Both the position numbers and the translations under genes were made by a program. Positions 38,265 through 47,290 of a DNA stretch of 64,000 bases are shown piece after piece (positions within the stretch are counted from its first letter, which is position 1; every line of letters begins with the position of its first letter). The stretch spans positions 1-64,000 of the forward strand of contig JADFDJ010000006.1 in NCBI GenBank assembly GCA_018262895.1, in the 5' to 3' direction. The notes beneath the pieces are model-generated. The model was not told the DNA's origin and made no database searches. It saw only the letters and a program-made list of their open reading frames with translations. This stretch comes from Methanomassiliicoccus sp. Its GTDB lineage: Archaea > Thermoplasmatota > Thermoplasmata > Methanomassiliicoccales > Methanomassiliicoccaceae.

Positions 38265-39038
38265 ATGGCTGAGCCCATAATGTCCGAGATCAAGAAGGGA
38301 CACATCCACAAGCTGCTGTCCACAGGTAAGAGGGTCGATGGAAGGGCCCTCGACGAGTACCGTGAGATCAAGATCGAGACCAACTACATCGAGAGCGCTC
38401 AGGGTTCCGCACGCGTGCGTCTCGGAAACACCGATGTGCTCGTAGGAGTGAAGATGGAGGTCGGAAAGCCGTTCGAGGATACTCCCGACCGCGGCGTCCT
38501 AACCACCAACACCGAGCTCATCCCGCTGGCCTCCCCCACTTTCGAGGCAGGACCTCCAGACGCTGGCGCTATCGAGCTTGCGAGGGTCATCGACAGGGGC
38601 GTCAGGGAGAGCGAGATGATCGACCTGCAGAAGCTGTGCATAAAGCACGGCGAGGAGGTATGGATCAACTTCCTGGACATCTATGTCCTTGACTATGACG
38701 GGAACCTCTTCGATGCTTGCTTCCTCGGGGCCATAGCCGCTCTGAGGACCACGATCGTGCCGGCAAAGGAGAACGACAAGGGCGAGGACTACCCCATGCC
38801 CCTGCGCCACCTCCCCATTCAGACCACGGTCGTAAAGATAGAAAACTCTATATTGTTTGACCCGACTCTCGACGAAGAAAAGGTCGCGGATGCTCGCCTT
38901 ACAGTGACAACTGATGAGAACGGAGACCTGAGGGCGATGCAGAAGGGGCTCACCGGCGCTTTCACGCTGGACGAGGTCAAGCAAGTGATCGATGCGTCCC
39001 TGCGCGTGAGCAAGGACCTTAGAAACCTCATGGTGTGA
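38265..39038 (+). CDS. rrp42: Exosome subunit Rrp42
   Basis: 257 residues. It is the inactive RNase PH-like partner that forms the hexameric ring with Rrp41. GKRVDGRALDEYREIKIETN, VLVGVKMEVGKPFEDTPDRG, then FLDIYVLDYDGNLFDACFLG are typical. Catalytic acidic residues of Rrp41 are not conserved, as expected. The operon continues directly with L37Ae. Confidence 0.95.
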   Translation: MAEPIMSEIKKGHIHKLLSTGKRVDGRALDEYREIKIETNYIESAQGSARVRLGNTDVLVGVKMEVGKPFEDTPDRGVLTTNTELIPLASPTFEAGPPDAGAIELARVIDRGVRESEMIDLQKLCIKHGEEVWINFLDIYVLDYDGNLFDACFLGAIAALRTTIVPAKENDKGEDYPMPLRHLPIQTTVVKIENSILFDPTLDEEKVADARLTVTTDENGDLRAMQKGLTGAFTLDEVKQVIDASLRVSKDLRNLMV

Positions 39039-39042
39039 TAGT

Positions 39043-39345
39043 ATGTCCAAGTCAACAGAGAAGGCAGGAAGCTCGGGAAGGTTCGGCACGAGATACGGCG
39101 TGGTGGTCAGGAACCGCGTCCGGGACATCGAGAAGATGAAGCTCTCGGCGCACGAGTGCCCGACTTGCCACAGGAACAGCGTATCCCGGGTCAGTAGCGG
39201 TATTTGGTATTGCTCCAAGTGCGACACCAAGTTCGCCGCCGGAGCCTACTCCCCCATCTCCAAGAAGGAGACCTCTGAGGAGTTCAGAGCTGCTCAGGCC
39301 GCCAAGGTCGAGAGCGAGGTCATCGAGAACAACAAGGGTGAGTGA
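39043..39345 (+). CDS. rpl37ae: 50S ribosomal protein L37Ae
   Basis: 100 residues, a large-subunit zinc protein. C-x2-C pairs CPTCHRNSVSRV and CSKCDTKF bind zinc; GSSGRFGTRYGVVVRNRVRD is the typical N-terminus. The last 20 residues are charged. It follows rrp42 by 4 bases. Confidence 0.94.
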   Translation: MSKSTEKAGSSGRFGTRYGVVVRNRVRDIEKMKLSAHECPTCHRNSVSRVSSGIWYCSKCDTKFAAGAYSPISKKETSEEFRAAQAAKVESEVIENNKGE

Positions 39346-39347
39346 AG

Positions 39348-39482
39348 ATGTACAAATGCGGGGCCTGCAACGAACCAATACGTTCCAACGTCAACACTGT
39401 CGGCATCCAGTGTGAGAAGTGCGGTTCCAAGATATTCTACAAGGAAAGACCTAACGTAAAGAAGGTCATTAAAGCCCGGTGA
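39348..39482 (+). CDS. rpoP: DNA-directed RNA polymerase subunit P
   Basis: 44 residues, the archaeal Rpb12 homologue. MYKCGACNEPI and IQCEKCGSKIFYKERP give the two C-x2-C zinc pairs. It begins 2 bases after the L37Ae stop and is followed by pcc1, a gene order found in many archaea. Confidence 0.93.
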   Translation: MYKCGACNEPIRSNVNTVGIQCEKCGSKIFYKERPNVKKVIKAR

Positions 39483-39485
39483 AGG

Positions 39486-39728
39486 ATGCCCCGGGCAACC
39501 CTTCGTGTTATCACCCCGCACCAAAGGGCGGTGATGAGCGCTCTCTCGCCTGAGGTGGGCAGGGAGATCCCCCGCACAAGGGTCAGCCTTACATCCGAGG
39601 GCGATGAGATCATACTCAACGTGGAGGCCTCCGACCTGGGGGCTCTTCGTGCCGCCCTAAATTCATATCTTAGGTGGATCAGTATCTCGGAAGAGATCGG
39701 CAAAATGGTAGGTGAAGAAAATGGATGA
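39486..39728 (+). CDS. KEOPS complex subunit Pcc1
   Basis: 80 residues of the Pcc1/CTAG family, the dimer subunit of the KEOPS complex that makes t6A in tRNA. RVSLTSEGDEIILNVEASDL and ALRAALNSYLRWISISEEI are the characteristic segments. It starts 3 bases after rpoP and overlaps the prefoldin gene by 8 bases. Confidence 0.88.
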   Translation: MPRATLRVITPHQRAVMSALSPEVGREIPRTRVSLTSEGDEIILNVEASDLGALRAALNSYLRWISISEEIGKMVGEENG

Positions 39729-40092
39729 TTTGAGTCCCAAGGTCCAGAACCAGATCGCTCAGTTCCAACAGCTCCAGCAGCAGTTGCAGGCGGTTCTGAA
39801 TCAGAAGTTCCAGATGGATGCCCAGGTCAAGGAGATGGCCCGTACCACGGAGGAGCTGAACAAGTCCCCCGAGGATGTGGTCATATACAAGTCCATAGGC
39901 GCCCTGCTGATCAAGGTCGACAGCAAGGAGACCATCCTGAAGGACATCGAGGAGAGCAAGGAGACCATGGAGGTCCGCCTAAAGAGCCTCGAGCGCCAGG
40001 AGAAGTCACTTCGGGACAGGTATCAGGCCTTGCAGGACCAGCTCAACAAGGCCCTGTCAACACCCTCCGGTCAGCCTCTGAGCTCGATGTGA
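39721..40092 (+). CDS. pfdB: Prefoldin subunit beta
   Basis: 123 residues. It forms, with the alpha subunit, a jellyfish-like chaperone that passes unfolded proteins to the thermosome. Two coiled-coil arms (LSPKVQNQIAQFQQLQQQLQ and the LKSLERQEKSLRDRYQAL region) flank a hairpin with VVIYKSIGALLIKVD. ATG 39721 follows AGGTGA at good spacing; the GTG at 39712 is less likely. Confidence 0.94.
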   Translation: MDDLSPKVQNQIAQFQQLQQQLQAVLNQKFQMDAQVKEMARTTEELNKSPEDVVIYKSIGALLIKVDSKETILKDIEESKETMEVRLKSLERQEKSLRDRYQALQDQLNKALSTPSGQPLSSM

Positions 40093-40278
40093 GGCATTCG
40101 CAGGGGGGGGGACCGTACCCTGAGGACACGCGTCTTCCAAGGGTCGGCATCAATCATTTCCCATACGATTTTAGGACAAATTGCGGATGGAGCACCGTGG
40201 TTCGCATGAGGCAGATAACGATAGAAGAGAAGGATTGTCCTCGACGACCGCATGGTCATCCGCACCAGGTTGAGTGAT

Positions 40279-41283
40279 ATGGACCATAACTGTGAACAAC
40301 CGCTCAGTGGTCAGCTTATTGCGATATCCGAGAAGTTCAAGGTGGGCAAGAAGGCCGTATTCCTCCATGGCAACGCCGATCCCGATGCCCTAGGTTCAGC
40401 CTATGCCATTTACCGTTGCTTCCCTGAGGTCACCGTGGTCGCGGTCGGCGGCATAGACCGGGTGGCCAAGGTCATGGCCATGAAGCTCGACCTACAGGTG
40501 GAGGGGCAAGTGAACCTCGATGACTTCGATTACCTGGTCGCTGTGGACTCATCATCCATGGACCAGATAGGTATCGATGTTACCGGAAGGGACATAGTGG
40601 CCATCGACCACCACTCTCCCAGCGGTGACTGGGACCGGGGGCTGTGCTGCATCGATGAGGCACGGCGCAGCTGTGCAGAGATCGTGTTCGACCTCCTGAG
40701 GCTCTCTGGAGCAACTATCGACAGGAACATCGGGCTTGCCCTGGCAGTGGGCATGCTCACCGACAGCGGGCATTTCCGCTTCGCCAACGCTGCCATGTTG
40801 AGGTCCTTCGCCGAGCTCATGGAGATTTCGGGCCTAGAGATGGACGAGGTCATGGACCTGACGGACCTGGATACGGACGTCTCCGAGCGGATCTCCCAGC
40901 TCAAGGGAGCGCAGCGGATGCGCTTCGAAAGGATAGGCGACAATATCGTGGCCATCTCCTTGGGCAGCGCCCACGAGAGTTCCGTGTGCAAAGCGCTGCT
41001 GAGCATCGGAGCGGACGTATCCTTTGTAGGCTCTCAGAGGGATGAGAGGTTCCGGATCAGCTCCCGCGCACGGCAGGAGATGGTCAGGAAGGGACTCCAC
41101 CTGGGAATCCTTCTCGACGAGGTAGGCGGGGAGACCAGCAATAGCGGAGGGGGGCATGCAGGGGCTGCCGGCCTCACAGGCGTGGGAGACGTGGAGGCGG
41201 TCCTGAACATGTGCATGAAGCGCACCATGGACTTCTTCCGCGATATCCAGGGGCGGCGGCCTAGCTCAGGTAGAGATCCCTGA
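40279..41283 (+). CDS. DHH-family phosphoesterase
   Basis: 334 residues. The DHH domain has HGNADPDALGSAYAIY (motif NADPDA), VAVDSSS and VAIDHHSP (the DHH motif itself), and the C-terminal DHHA1 domain has GGGHAGAAGLTG. Members cleave small nucleotides, cyclic di-nucleotides or pyrophosphate. DHH genes often follow prefoldin in archaea. ATG 40252 is an alternative start. Its 3' end overlaps the convergent HAD gene by 23 bases. Confidence 0.87.
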   Translation: MDHNCEQPLSGQLIAISEKFKVGKKAVFLHGNADPDALGSAYAIYRCFPEVTVVAVGGIDRVAKVMAMKLDLQVEGQVNLDDFDYLVAVDSSSMDQIGIDVTGRDIVAIDHHSPSGDWDRGLCCIDEARRSCAEIVFDLLRLSGATIDRNIGLALAVGMLTDSGHFRFANAAMLRSFAELMEISGLEMDEVMDLTDLDTDVSERISQLKGAQRMRFERIGDNIVAISLGSAHESSVCKALLSIGADVSFVGSQRDERFRISSRARQEMVRKGLHLGILLDEVGGETSNSGGGHAGAAGLTGVGDVEAVLNMCMKRTMDFFRDIQGRRPSSGRDP

Positions 41284-41965
41284 CCTCTAGAAGGGACGTA
41301 GTGCGGTCATATCCCTGGCCGATCCATTCCGCCCGCCTATCCAGGAGCACCGACCTAATCCCCATCCCTTGAGGGCCTTCCACATCCCAAACTGGATTAT
41401 CTCCCACGAAGAGGCATCTCTCCGGCGGCGTCCCTGCCACCTCCATGGCATGTGCGTAGACCATCGGGTCGGGCTTCCTTCGCCCCACGTCCCGGCAGAA
41501 CACCGATGCGTCGATGCAGGCGCTCAGACCTAACCTCTCTAATAGCTCCCTCCACAGGGGGGCCGGGCTCCCCCAGGTGGTGTTAGACACTATGACCACT
41601 CCCATGTTACGGGACCGGGCGTGGGAAAGTAGGGGAAAAGTGTCCTCGAACACCCGCGTCTGGGCGAACAGCGGTCGCATGAAAGCGCGGCATGCCGAGA
41701 GCAGCAACGCCCTCTCGTTCGGATCGATGTCGAAGGTGAACGACAACCGGTCCTCCAGAGGTCTCACCACAGTGTCGTTGGGGTCCTGCCTCCGCTTCTC
41801 CCATCTGGACTCCAGAACGCTCATGGAAGGTGGGTCAAGACCTGCCTCTCTCACCACTCGTGACGCCCCCTCGAGGGAGCTGGGCAGGACCTGACCGGGG
41901 CTGGTGTGTCCGAACAGGTCTATCAGCGTCCCGCCGAGGTCCACCAGGAGGGTCCGTGGCAGCAT
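41261..41965 (-). CDS. HAD-superfamily hydrolase
   Basis: 234 residues. The HAD fold motifs are: motif I VDLGGTLID (residue 7 on), motif II VVIVSNTTWG (about 109), and motif III/IV at FVGDNPVWDVEGPQ, with KPDP before it. In motif I the second aspartate of D-x-D is glycine, a change found in some HAD proteins with weak or no phosphatase activity. The substrate is unknown. ATG 41965 gives a typical start; an upstream ATG at 41992 is possible. It ends with TAG. Confidence 0.8.
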   Translation of the reverse strand: MLPRTLLVDLGGTLIDLFGHTSPGQVLPSSLEGASRVVREAGLDPPSMSVLESRWEKRRQDPNDTVVRPLEDRLSFTFDIDPNERALLLSACRAFMRPLFAQTRVFEDTFPLLSHARSRNMGVVIVSNTTWGSPAPLWRELLERLGLSACIDASVFCRDVGRRKPDPMVYAHAMEVAGTPPERCLFVGDNPVWDVEGPQGMGIRSVLLDRRAEWIGQGYDRTTSLLEVRDLYLS

Positions 41966-42010
41966 CGCCCATCCTAGGGCATGGCCATACAAATAACTGA
42001 CGCGCGGTCC

Positions 42011-43537
42011 TCAGACCACCGGGGTGAGGGACAGGCAGCCTCCCCGCTCCCTCCACTCCAGGGTGACGGCGTTGCATTCCGTGAAGGGCTCCTCGCCATA
42101 GAGCGTGAGCACACCGTCGATGCGTTCGATCTTGAGATGGACCGTGGACAGGTCTATCAGCTTCTTGTTCGACTGGGTAGACTCGGAGGAGAAGGCCGCG
42201 AACACACCTCCGTTCTGCTTCAAAGTCGCGATGTGTTCGGTGAGGCCGCTCATCACGTTCTCTCCGTAGATGGATTCAAGGGTGTCGAAGCCGAAGAGCG
42301 TGAGGTATGGCATGTCCGCAGATTTTAAGGAATATGTGAGGAGGTCCCACTTGAGGTCCGCGGCCACGTCCGCACCCTCCACCCTCAGAACGTGGTTGGA
42401 GCGGCCGGCCTCGCTCTGGACCGCCAGCTCAGGTATGCGGATGCACTTGTCGAAGAGGTTGGGATGGATGGCCGCGGACAGCTGCTTCTTCACGGTATCG
42501 GCGCTCACCCGCTTCATCGGCAGCCACAGGGCCCCTCTTCGCTGAGAGGCGAAGTTGGCCACCAGTGACTGCTCCATAAGGCTGATTATCTCCATGGGCA
42601 CGTTCTTACCGATCTCGTACAGCACCGCCGCCCCCGGGTTGAACCCTCCCCCCAGGAGCCGGTCCAGGTCCACCAGACCGGACGATATCTTACCGCGGCT
42701 GTCCGTAAGGGAGGACCACTCCCTGTCCGGTGTCACGTCCAGTGTCTTGATGTTCCCGAAGCTCTGGACCCTGCCTCCCTTAAGAGTGAAAAGGTAACGG
42801 AACTGCTTGATCTCACAGCCTCGTAGCTTTTGGACCTTTAGGTGGCGGATGGTCCGGCCCTGATGCTCCTGCGAGGACAGTACCACGGACCCGTCGGCAA
42901 GGTAATCATACTCCTTCTCGTTGTTCTCGAACACGAAGATGATGTTCGCGCCATAGCTCTCAACCAGGTCCTTCTGGATGGCGGTGATGAAGGGCGCGTT
43001 CTCCAGTCCGTGCCTCTCCGCCAGGGCATCAAGGGAGTCGATCACCACCAGCGAGCGCTGGGGGAGAGCGCCCTTCACCGCATCATAGACGCGGTTGACA
43101 TCCTCCATGGCTGGGAAGTCATCCGCTCCCGCTCGGCGCTCATCGTGGTAAATGTCCATCAGCTTCTTCAGACCGACGTCATGGGCCCCGTCATCACGGG
43201 GTATGATATGGGCGGTGTCAGGATCGCCCTCGCCTGTTATCCAGGGTACCTGGTTCTTCACAAAGCTGGTGTATTGCTTGCCGTATATCTTCTCTCCCAG
43301 CCATGGGAACTGCACCAACAGCAGGATGTCCGATACCCGTGTGGAGAGGTAATGGCTGTTGTTGTATTGCGCAAGCTCCTCTATCAGCTGCAGGGAAAGC
43401 GTGGTCTTGCCAGTACCTGCCTCGCCCCTTATTATGAGGGAATGGCCCCCTGGTTTGCTAAAGAAGGACAACACTTCCTGAGGTATCCTAGCGCTAGCTT
43501 CCTGTTGCATCGAGTCCAACTCCTCACGGATCGTCAT
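42011..43537 (-). CDS. GvpD/KaiC-like P-loop ATPase
   Basis: 508 residues. The N-terminal RecA-type domain has Walker A GEAGTGKTTLSLQLIEEL (residues 38-55) and Walker B SLVVIDSLDALAER (about 160). The second half resembles another KaiC-like unit (SSGLVDLDRLLGGGFNPG), but its Walker A is decayed: the usual GxGKT position reads EIGKNVP. GvpD, a regulator of gas vesicle genes in haloarchaea, has a similar layout. No gas vesicle gene is in the window, so a broader regulatory role is more likely. It has no clear binding site and is possibly leaderless. Confidence 0.75.
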   Translation of the reverse strand: MTIREELDSMQQEASARIPQEVLSFFSKPGGHSLIIRGEAGTGKTTLSLQLIEELAQYNNSHYLSTRVSDILLLVQFPWLGEKIYGKQYTSFVKNQVPWITGEGDPDTAHIIPRDDGAHDVGLKKLMDIYHDERRAGADDFPAMEDVNRVYDAVKGALPQRSLVVIDSLDALAERHGLENAPFITAIQKDLVESYGANIIFVFENNEKEYDYLADGSVVLSSQEHQGRTIRHLKVQKLRGCEIKQFRYLFTLKGGRVQSFGNIKTLDVTPDREWSSLTDSRGKISSGLVDLDRLLGGGFNPGAAVLYEIGKNVPMEIISLMEQSLVANFASQRRGALWLPMKRVSADTVKKQLSAAIHPNLFDKCIRIPELAVQSEAGRSNHVLRVEGADVAADLKWDLLTYSLKSADMPYLTLFGFDTLESIYGENVMSGLTEHIATLKQNGGVFAAFSSESTQSNKKLIDLSTVHLKIERIDGVLTLYGEEPFTECNAVTLEWRERGGCLSLTPVV

Positions 43538-43671
43538 TTTCGCATCCGAGGGAGAGGGTATGGGTTACATTAACCGGCCTGTGTGAGTTCCTCGCTCTGA
43601 TAACGACACGAGCTGATATCGTTACGATAGGGGGACGGCACACGGTACCGCGTGACAGCGCTTCCGAATGA

Positions 43672-44715
43672 TCAGATAAGCCCTAGGGAACGACGCATGG
43701 CATCAAGGTTTTTTGGATTCCTTTCGAAATAATCCCTAGCACTCTGCAGCTGCTCGCTCAGAGCCTTGGCGACCCCGATCTTCAGGTCCATGGGATGGAG
43801 CTTACCCGCCACATACGTGGATTCTAGCTCTTCGTAGGAGCTGAACTCCAAGCGTCCGCCGAACTTCTCAGGCCGCTCGATCGCGAACACGGGGCTCTTT
43901 TGGAACAGGATCATCTTGGCGATCGCCAGGATGGGGTTGCCCTCCACCTCCGGAGGGCAGAAGGCCTTCTTTATCTTCCTCTCGATGTCCGCCGGGGAAT
44001 CGTGGATGATGATCCCGCTGTCAGGATCGGACTTGGACATCTTGTTGGCGATAGGGTCCATGCGGCTCAGCCCCTTGAGGCCAGGAAGAAGGGGGGTGTG
44101 GAGGGCCACAGGCACCTTCCATTGTAGCTTCTCCCCTGCTTCTCTGGCCAGCATGTGGGCCCTGCGCTGATCTATCCCTGAGTAGGCCAGATCGATGTTC
44201 ATCTGAAAGATATCGGTGGCCTGCATCAGGGGGTATAGGAACTTGGAGGAGTCCAGCTCCGCGTCGTCCTCCTTACGGCCCATGATGGTCATGGCCCTCT
44301 TTATCCGCGAGAGGGATGTGACCTTTCCGACCTTCATCACCTTCTCCCAGTAGGTGATGTCCATTATCTCGGATGCAAGGACGAACTTGACCTTGTCTCT
44401 AGGAACGCCCAACGCCTCGAAGCAGTCCTCCATGTACTTGGCGCAGATGCGGATGCGCTCGATGTCCCCTCCCAGCTTGTCGTTGATATAGGCATGCCAG
44501 TCGGCAAAGAAGATGGTCATCTCGAACCCCGCGTCCACGAGGTCCTTTACCTTGTTGGCGCAGATCACCCAACCGAGGTGGACCAGGCCAGAGGGTTCGA
44601 ACCCGATATAGCTTCTCGGCGAAGGGTTGGTATCGAGAATCCTCTTCAGCTCCTCGACGGTGACTATCTCCTCAGTGTTCCTCGCCAACAGGTTGAACCT
44701 CTCTTCGGTGTCCAT
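43672..44715 (-). CDS. tyrS: Tyrosine-tRNA ligase
   Basis: 347 residues, the compact archaeal TyrRS. It charges tRNA-Tyr. The class I signatures are visible: SGLVHLGW in place of HIGH (about 44) and NKMSKSDPDSG for KMSKS (about 225). YPLMQATDIFQMNIDLAYSG and GIDQRRAHMLARE complete the tyrosine site. It is monocistronic and divergent from glnA. Confidence 0.95.
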   Translation of the reverse strand: MDTEERFNLLARNTEEIVTVEELKRILDTNPSPRSYIGFEPSGLVHLGWVICANKVKDLVDAGFEMTIFFADWHAYINDKLGGDIERIRICAKYMEDCFEALGVPRDKVKFVLASEIMDITYWEKVMKVGKVTSLSRIKRAMTIMGRKEDDAELDSSKFLYPLMQATDIFQMNIDLAYSGIDQRRAHMLAREAGEKLQWKVPVALHTPLLPGLKGLSRMDPIANKMSKSDPDSGIIIHDSPADIERKIKKAFCPPEVEGNPILAIAKMILFQKSPVFAIERPEKFGGRLEFSSYEELESTYVAGKLHPMDLKIGVAKALSEQLQSARDYFERNPKNLDAMRRSLGLI

Positions 44716-44919
44716 ATGACTCGGGTACCGATTCCCTGATGATTATTTAGTGTTTCGGGAAAGAGGGCCTACCTGCGCCCCGGTCCCGACCCTATGGCAC
44801 GCCAGCGTACATGGATGCGGGTTTGTGGAGGCAATGAAAGTGGCTGAACCAGAGGTCTGGACGTCTGATACTTTTACTCAGCACATCACGCCGTTCTCAG
44901 GCAAGATATCGATATTAAT

Positions 44920-44934
44920 GGAATCAAATATTCC
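44920..44934. promoter_or_regulatory. NrpR-like palindrome upstream of glnA
   Basis: GGAAT-caaat-ATTCC is a perfect dyad. NrpR, the nitrogen repressor of methanogens, binds GGAA-N6-TTCC; here the spacing is seven bases, so this is similar but not canonical. It lies about 60 bases before a TATA-like box (AAGGTATAATTAG, about 44990-45002) and 214 bases before the glutamine synthetase start. Confidence 0.4.
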
Positions 44935-45029
44935 GATTATACATATGTAGTGATAAAAAGTAGTAACGTAAGTAATTGTCTTGTAACATAAGGTATAATT
45001 AGTAATTTGTCTATTGAACCTCTCGTGAA

Positions 45030-45118
45030 GGTCGACAGAACTCTCATTGGAGAGTTAGGAGGTCGGCCCCACGGTAATGGAAAGGTCGTGCCGGGCTCCT
45101 CCGGTCTCCGAACTGACC
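45030..45118 (+). ncRNA. Structured glnA leader RNA
   Basis: The untranslated region folds by eye into a branched structure. AACTCTC (45039-45045) with GAGAGTT (45050-45056) makes a perfect 7-bp hairpin. GGAGG (45058-45062) and GCCC (45066-45069) pair with GGGC (45093-45096) and CCTCC (45098-45102). GGTC and AG (45030-45038) pair with CTGACC (45113-45118), enclosing both. This suggests a three-way junction and possible riboregulation of glnA. It matches no leader family I recognise. Confidence 0.45.
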
Positions 45119-45147
45119 AAAAGAAAGCAGGAAGGACGTGAACAACA

Positions 45148-46599
45148 ATGGTGGCAGACAACAACCGTGTCAAGGAGAGAATGAGCAAAGCCGAGGCCAT
45201 GGACATGTGTACCTCAGGCAAGGTAGGAATGGTGGACTTCAAGTTCACCGACGTGCCTGGTACGCTGCAGCACATTACCTACCCAGCAGGAAGGATGTCC
45301 GAGGATCTGCTACAGGACGGTGTCGGTTTCGATGCATCTTCCATCAAGGGATTCGCCCACATCGACGAGAGCGATATGCTACTTGTCCCTGACATGAACA
45401 CCGCTTTCCTGGACCCCGCGTGCAAGATACCGACGCTGTCGGTCTTCTGCAACGTCCGTGAACCGATAAACGGGAACCGGTACGAGAAGGACCCCCGATA
45501 TATAGCCCAGAAGGCCGAGGAGTACCTAAGGAGCAGCGGGATCGCGGACACCGCGTATTTCGGCCCTGAGCTGGAGTTCTTCGTCTTCGACTCCATCCGA
45601 TTCGAGCAGAACCAGCACTGCGGGTTCTACTACATAGATTCCAACGAGGGAATATGGAACTCTGGCAACAACGTCAACGGCATCAACCTCGGCCATCGGC
45701 CAAAGAACAAGGAGGGCTACTTCCCTGTCCCGCCCACCGACTCCCTGCAGGACTTCCGGTCCCAGGCGGTCATGAACCTGATGGCCGTGGGCATCGAGTG
45801 CGAGCTGCACCACCACGAGGTCGCCACCGCCGGCCAGGGTGAGATAGGCATGAGGTTCCAGACGCTGACCAAGATGGCCGACCAGGTCATGCTGTACAAG
45901 TATGTCCTGAAGAACACCGCGGCCCAGCTCGGGAAGACCGTTACCTTCATGCCCAAGCCCCTGTTCGGCGACAATGGTACCGGTATGCACACCCACCAGA
46001 GCCTGTCCAAGGGCGGCAAGAACGTGTTCTTCGATGAGAAGGGTTACGCCCTCCTGTCGCAGGAGGCGCTCTACTATATCGGCGGGATACTCGAGCACTC
46101 CCCCTCGCTGCTGGCCCTGACCAACCCCTCCACCAACTCCTATCGCCGGCTGGTCCCGGGGTACGAGGCGCCCGTCAACCTCGTGTACTCGCAGAGGAAC
46201 CGCTCTGCCGCGATCAGGATACCTATGTACTCCAAGAACCCCAAGACCAAGAGGATCGAGTACCGGCCTCCTGACTGCACGTCCAACCCGTACCTGGCGT
46301 TCTCCGCCATGCTCATGGCCGGTCTGGACGGCATCAAGAAGAAGATAGACCCCGGTTCCCCATACGATACGGACATGTTCGAGCTGCCCAAGGATGAGCA
46401 GGCCCTCATTAAGCAGGTCCCCGGTTCCCTCGAGAAGTCGCTGGACAACCTGGAATCAGACCATGACTACCTACTTCGTGGGAACGTCTTCACCAAGGAT
46501 TTCGTGGAGGAATGGATCGCGTACAAGCGCCTCAAGGAGAACGACTACATACGGCTGCGCCCGCACCCCTCGGAGTTCTATCTGTACTTCGACACCTAA
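45148..46599 (+). CDS. glnA: Glutamine synthetase, type I
   Basis: 483 residues. It makes glutamine from glutamate, ammonia and ATP. The beta-grasp region has DGVGFDASSIKGFAHIDESD; the catalytic barrel has GPELEFFVFD, HHEVATAGQGEIGMRF and MHTHQSLSKGGKNVF; and near the C-terminus are RLVPGYEAPVNLVYSQRNRS and CTSNPYLAFSAMLMAG. An AGGAAGGA binding site lies 11 bases before the ATG. It is a single-gene unit. The leader structure and the upstream palindrome suggest control by nitrogen supply. Confidence 0.95.
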   Translation: MVADNNRVKERMSKAEAMDMCTSGKVGMVDFKFTDVPGTLQHITYPAGRMSEDLLQDGVGFDASSIKGFAHIDESDMLLVPDMNTAFLDPACKIPTLSVFCNVREPINGNRYEKDPRYIAQKAEEYLRSSGIADTAYFGPELEFFVFDSIRFEQNQHCGFYYIDSNEGIWNSGNNVNGINLGHRPKNKEGYFPVPPTDSLQDFRSQAVMNLMAVGIECELHHHEVATAGQGEIGMRFQTLTKMADQVMLYKYVLKNTAAQLGKTVTFMPKPLFGDNGTGMHTHQSLSKGGKNVFFDEKGYALLSQEALYYIGGILEHSPSLLALTNPSTNSYRRLVPGYEAPVNLVYSQRNRSAAIRIPMYSKNPKTKRIEYRPPDCTSNPYLAFSAMLMAGLDGIKKKIDPGSPYDTDMFELPKDEQALIKQVPGSLEKSLDNLESDHDYLLRGNVFTKDFVEEWIAYKRLKENDYIRLRPHPSEFYLYFDT

Positions 46600-46640
46600 A
46601 CCTTCCTTTCTCCTTTTTTCCCCTTTCCCTTTTTTTTTAT
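46600..46640 (+). terminator. T-rich terminator after glnA
   Basis: Repeated T-runs, including one of nine T, interleaved with C, right after the glnA stop. This is a strong archaeal-type terminator and also the 3' end of the convergent gene. Confidence 0.6.
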
Positions 46641-47113
46641 CCCATATATCCTACCAGGTCCTCCTCCTCGTAGTGGGTCGTGATGAACCCTCTGCCTCTG
46701 GTGACCACTGCCTCGAAGCGACCGGGGTAGTGCTTGTTGAGCATCTTTCGCACCGCCCTGCATGGGTTCAGTACCTTTGCTTGCAGGTCCCGCGGGGGCA
46801 TCCGCAGGAAGTCATCTACAATATCCAGAGCGATGTGATGACCTCTCAGCTTCGGCACGACGTAAAGAACATCGAGCCTTCGATCGGATGAGTCATAGGA
46901 ATAGAATCCCACAATCTTCGGCATCTGTTCCTTGGTTATGATGAGCTTGGCCTGTGTCCCCGGCTCGATGTAAGGCAGGTTAACGTGCTCCCGCGGAGCG
47001 TAGCACCACCGGAACCTGCCGTCCTTGCCCTCTTCGTTGCATTGCTCGACAAGTTCGTTTATGATCCAATAATCCTTGTAGTTCCTAGCCTTGATAAATT
47101 TGAACCTTCCCAT
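46637..47113 (-). CDS. GNAT-like acetyltransferase (tentative)
   Basis: 158 residues. The segment LYVVPKLRGHHIALDIVDDF (about 86-105) has the beta4-alpha3 pattern of GNAT enzymes, in which R-G-x-x-I-A-x-x-I-V would hold the acetyl-CoA pyrophosphate, and an FYSYDSSDRRLDVLY strand precedes it. The rest is not family-diagnostic and the substrate is unknown. ATG 47113 follows GGTGGTG; an upstream TTG is less likely. The stop lies in the shared T-rich region after glnA. Confidence 0.55.
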   Translation of the reverse strand: MGRFKFIKARNYKDYWIINELVEQCNEEGKDGRFRWCYAPREHVNLPYIEPGTQAKLIITKEQMPKIVGFYSYDSSDRRLDVLYVVPKLRGHHIALDIVDDFLRMPPRDLQAKVLNPCRAVRKMLNKHYPGRFEAVVTRGRGFITTHYEEEDLVGYMG

Positions 47114-47290
47114 CCCATCACCACCTAGCAAAGCTATGCGGCCTGTTCAAATTCACTTGACCTAGAAAATGTAACGATGTAGGCAGATATAGAGGTTATA
47201 TCACGCTTATTAAAAATTGAGAATTGATAATTTAATTAATGATCTGGCCAGGTTTGAAGGAGCCCTAGAATGAGGCCCGCTGGACATGTA

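Noticed and set aside
40093-40278. Extra gene between prefoldin beta and the DHH gene
   Set aside because: Many archaea have a small gene here, but no frame in this 186-bp gap has family-like sequence or a convincing start.
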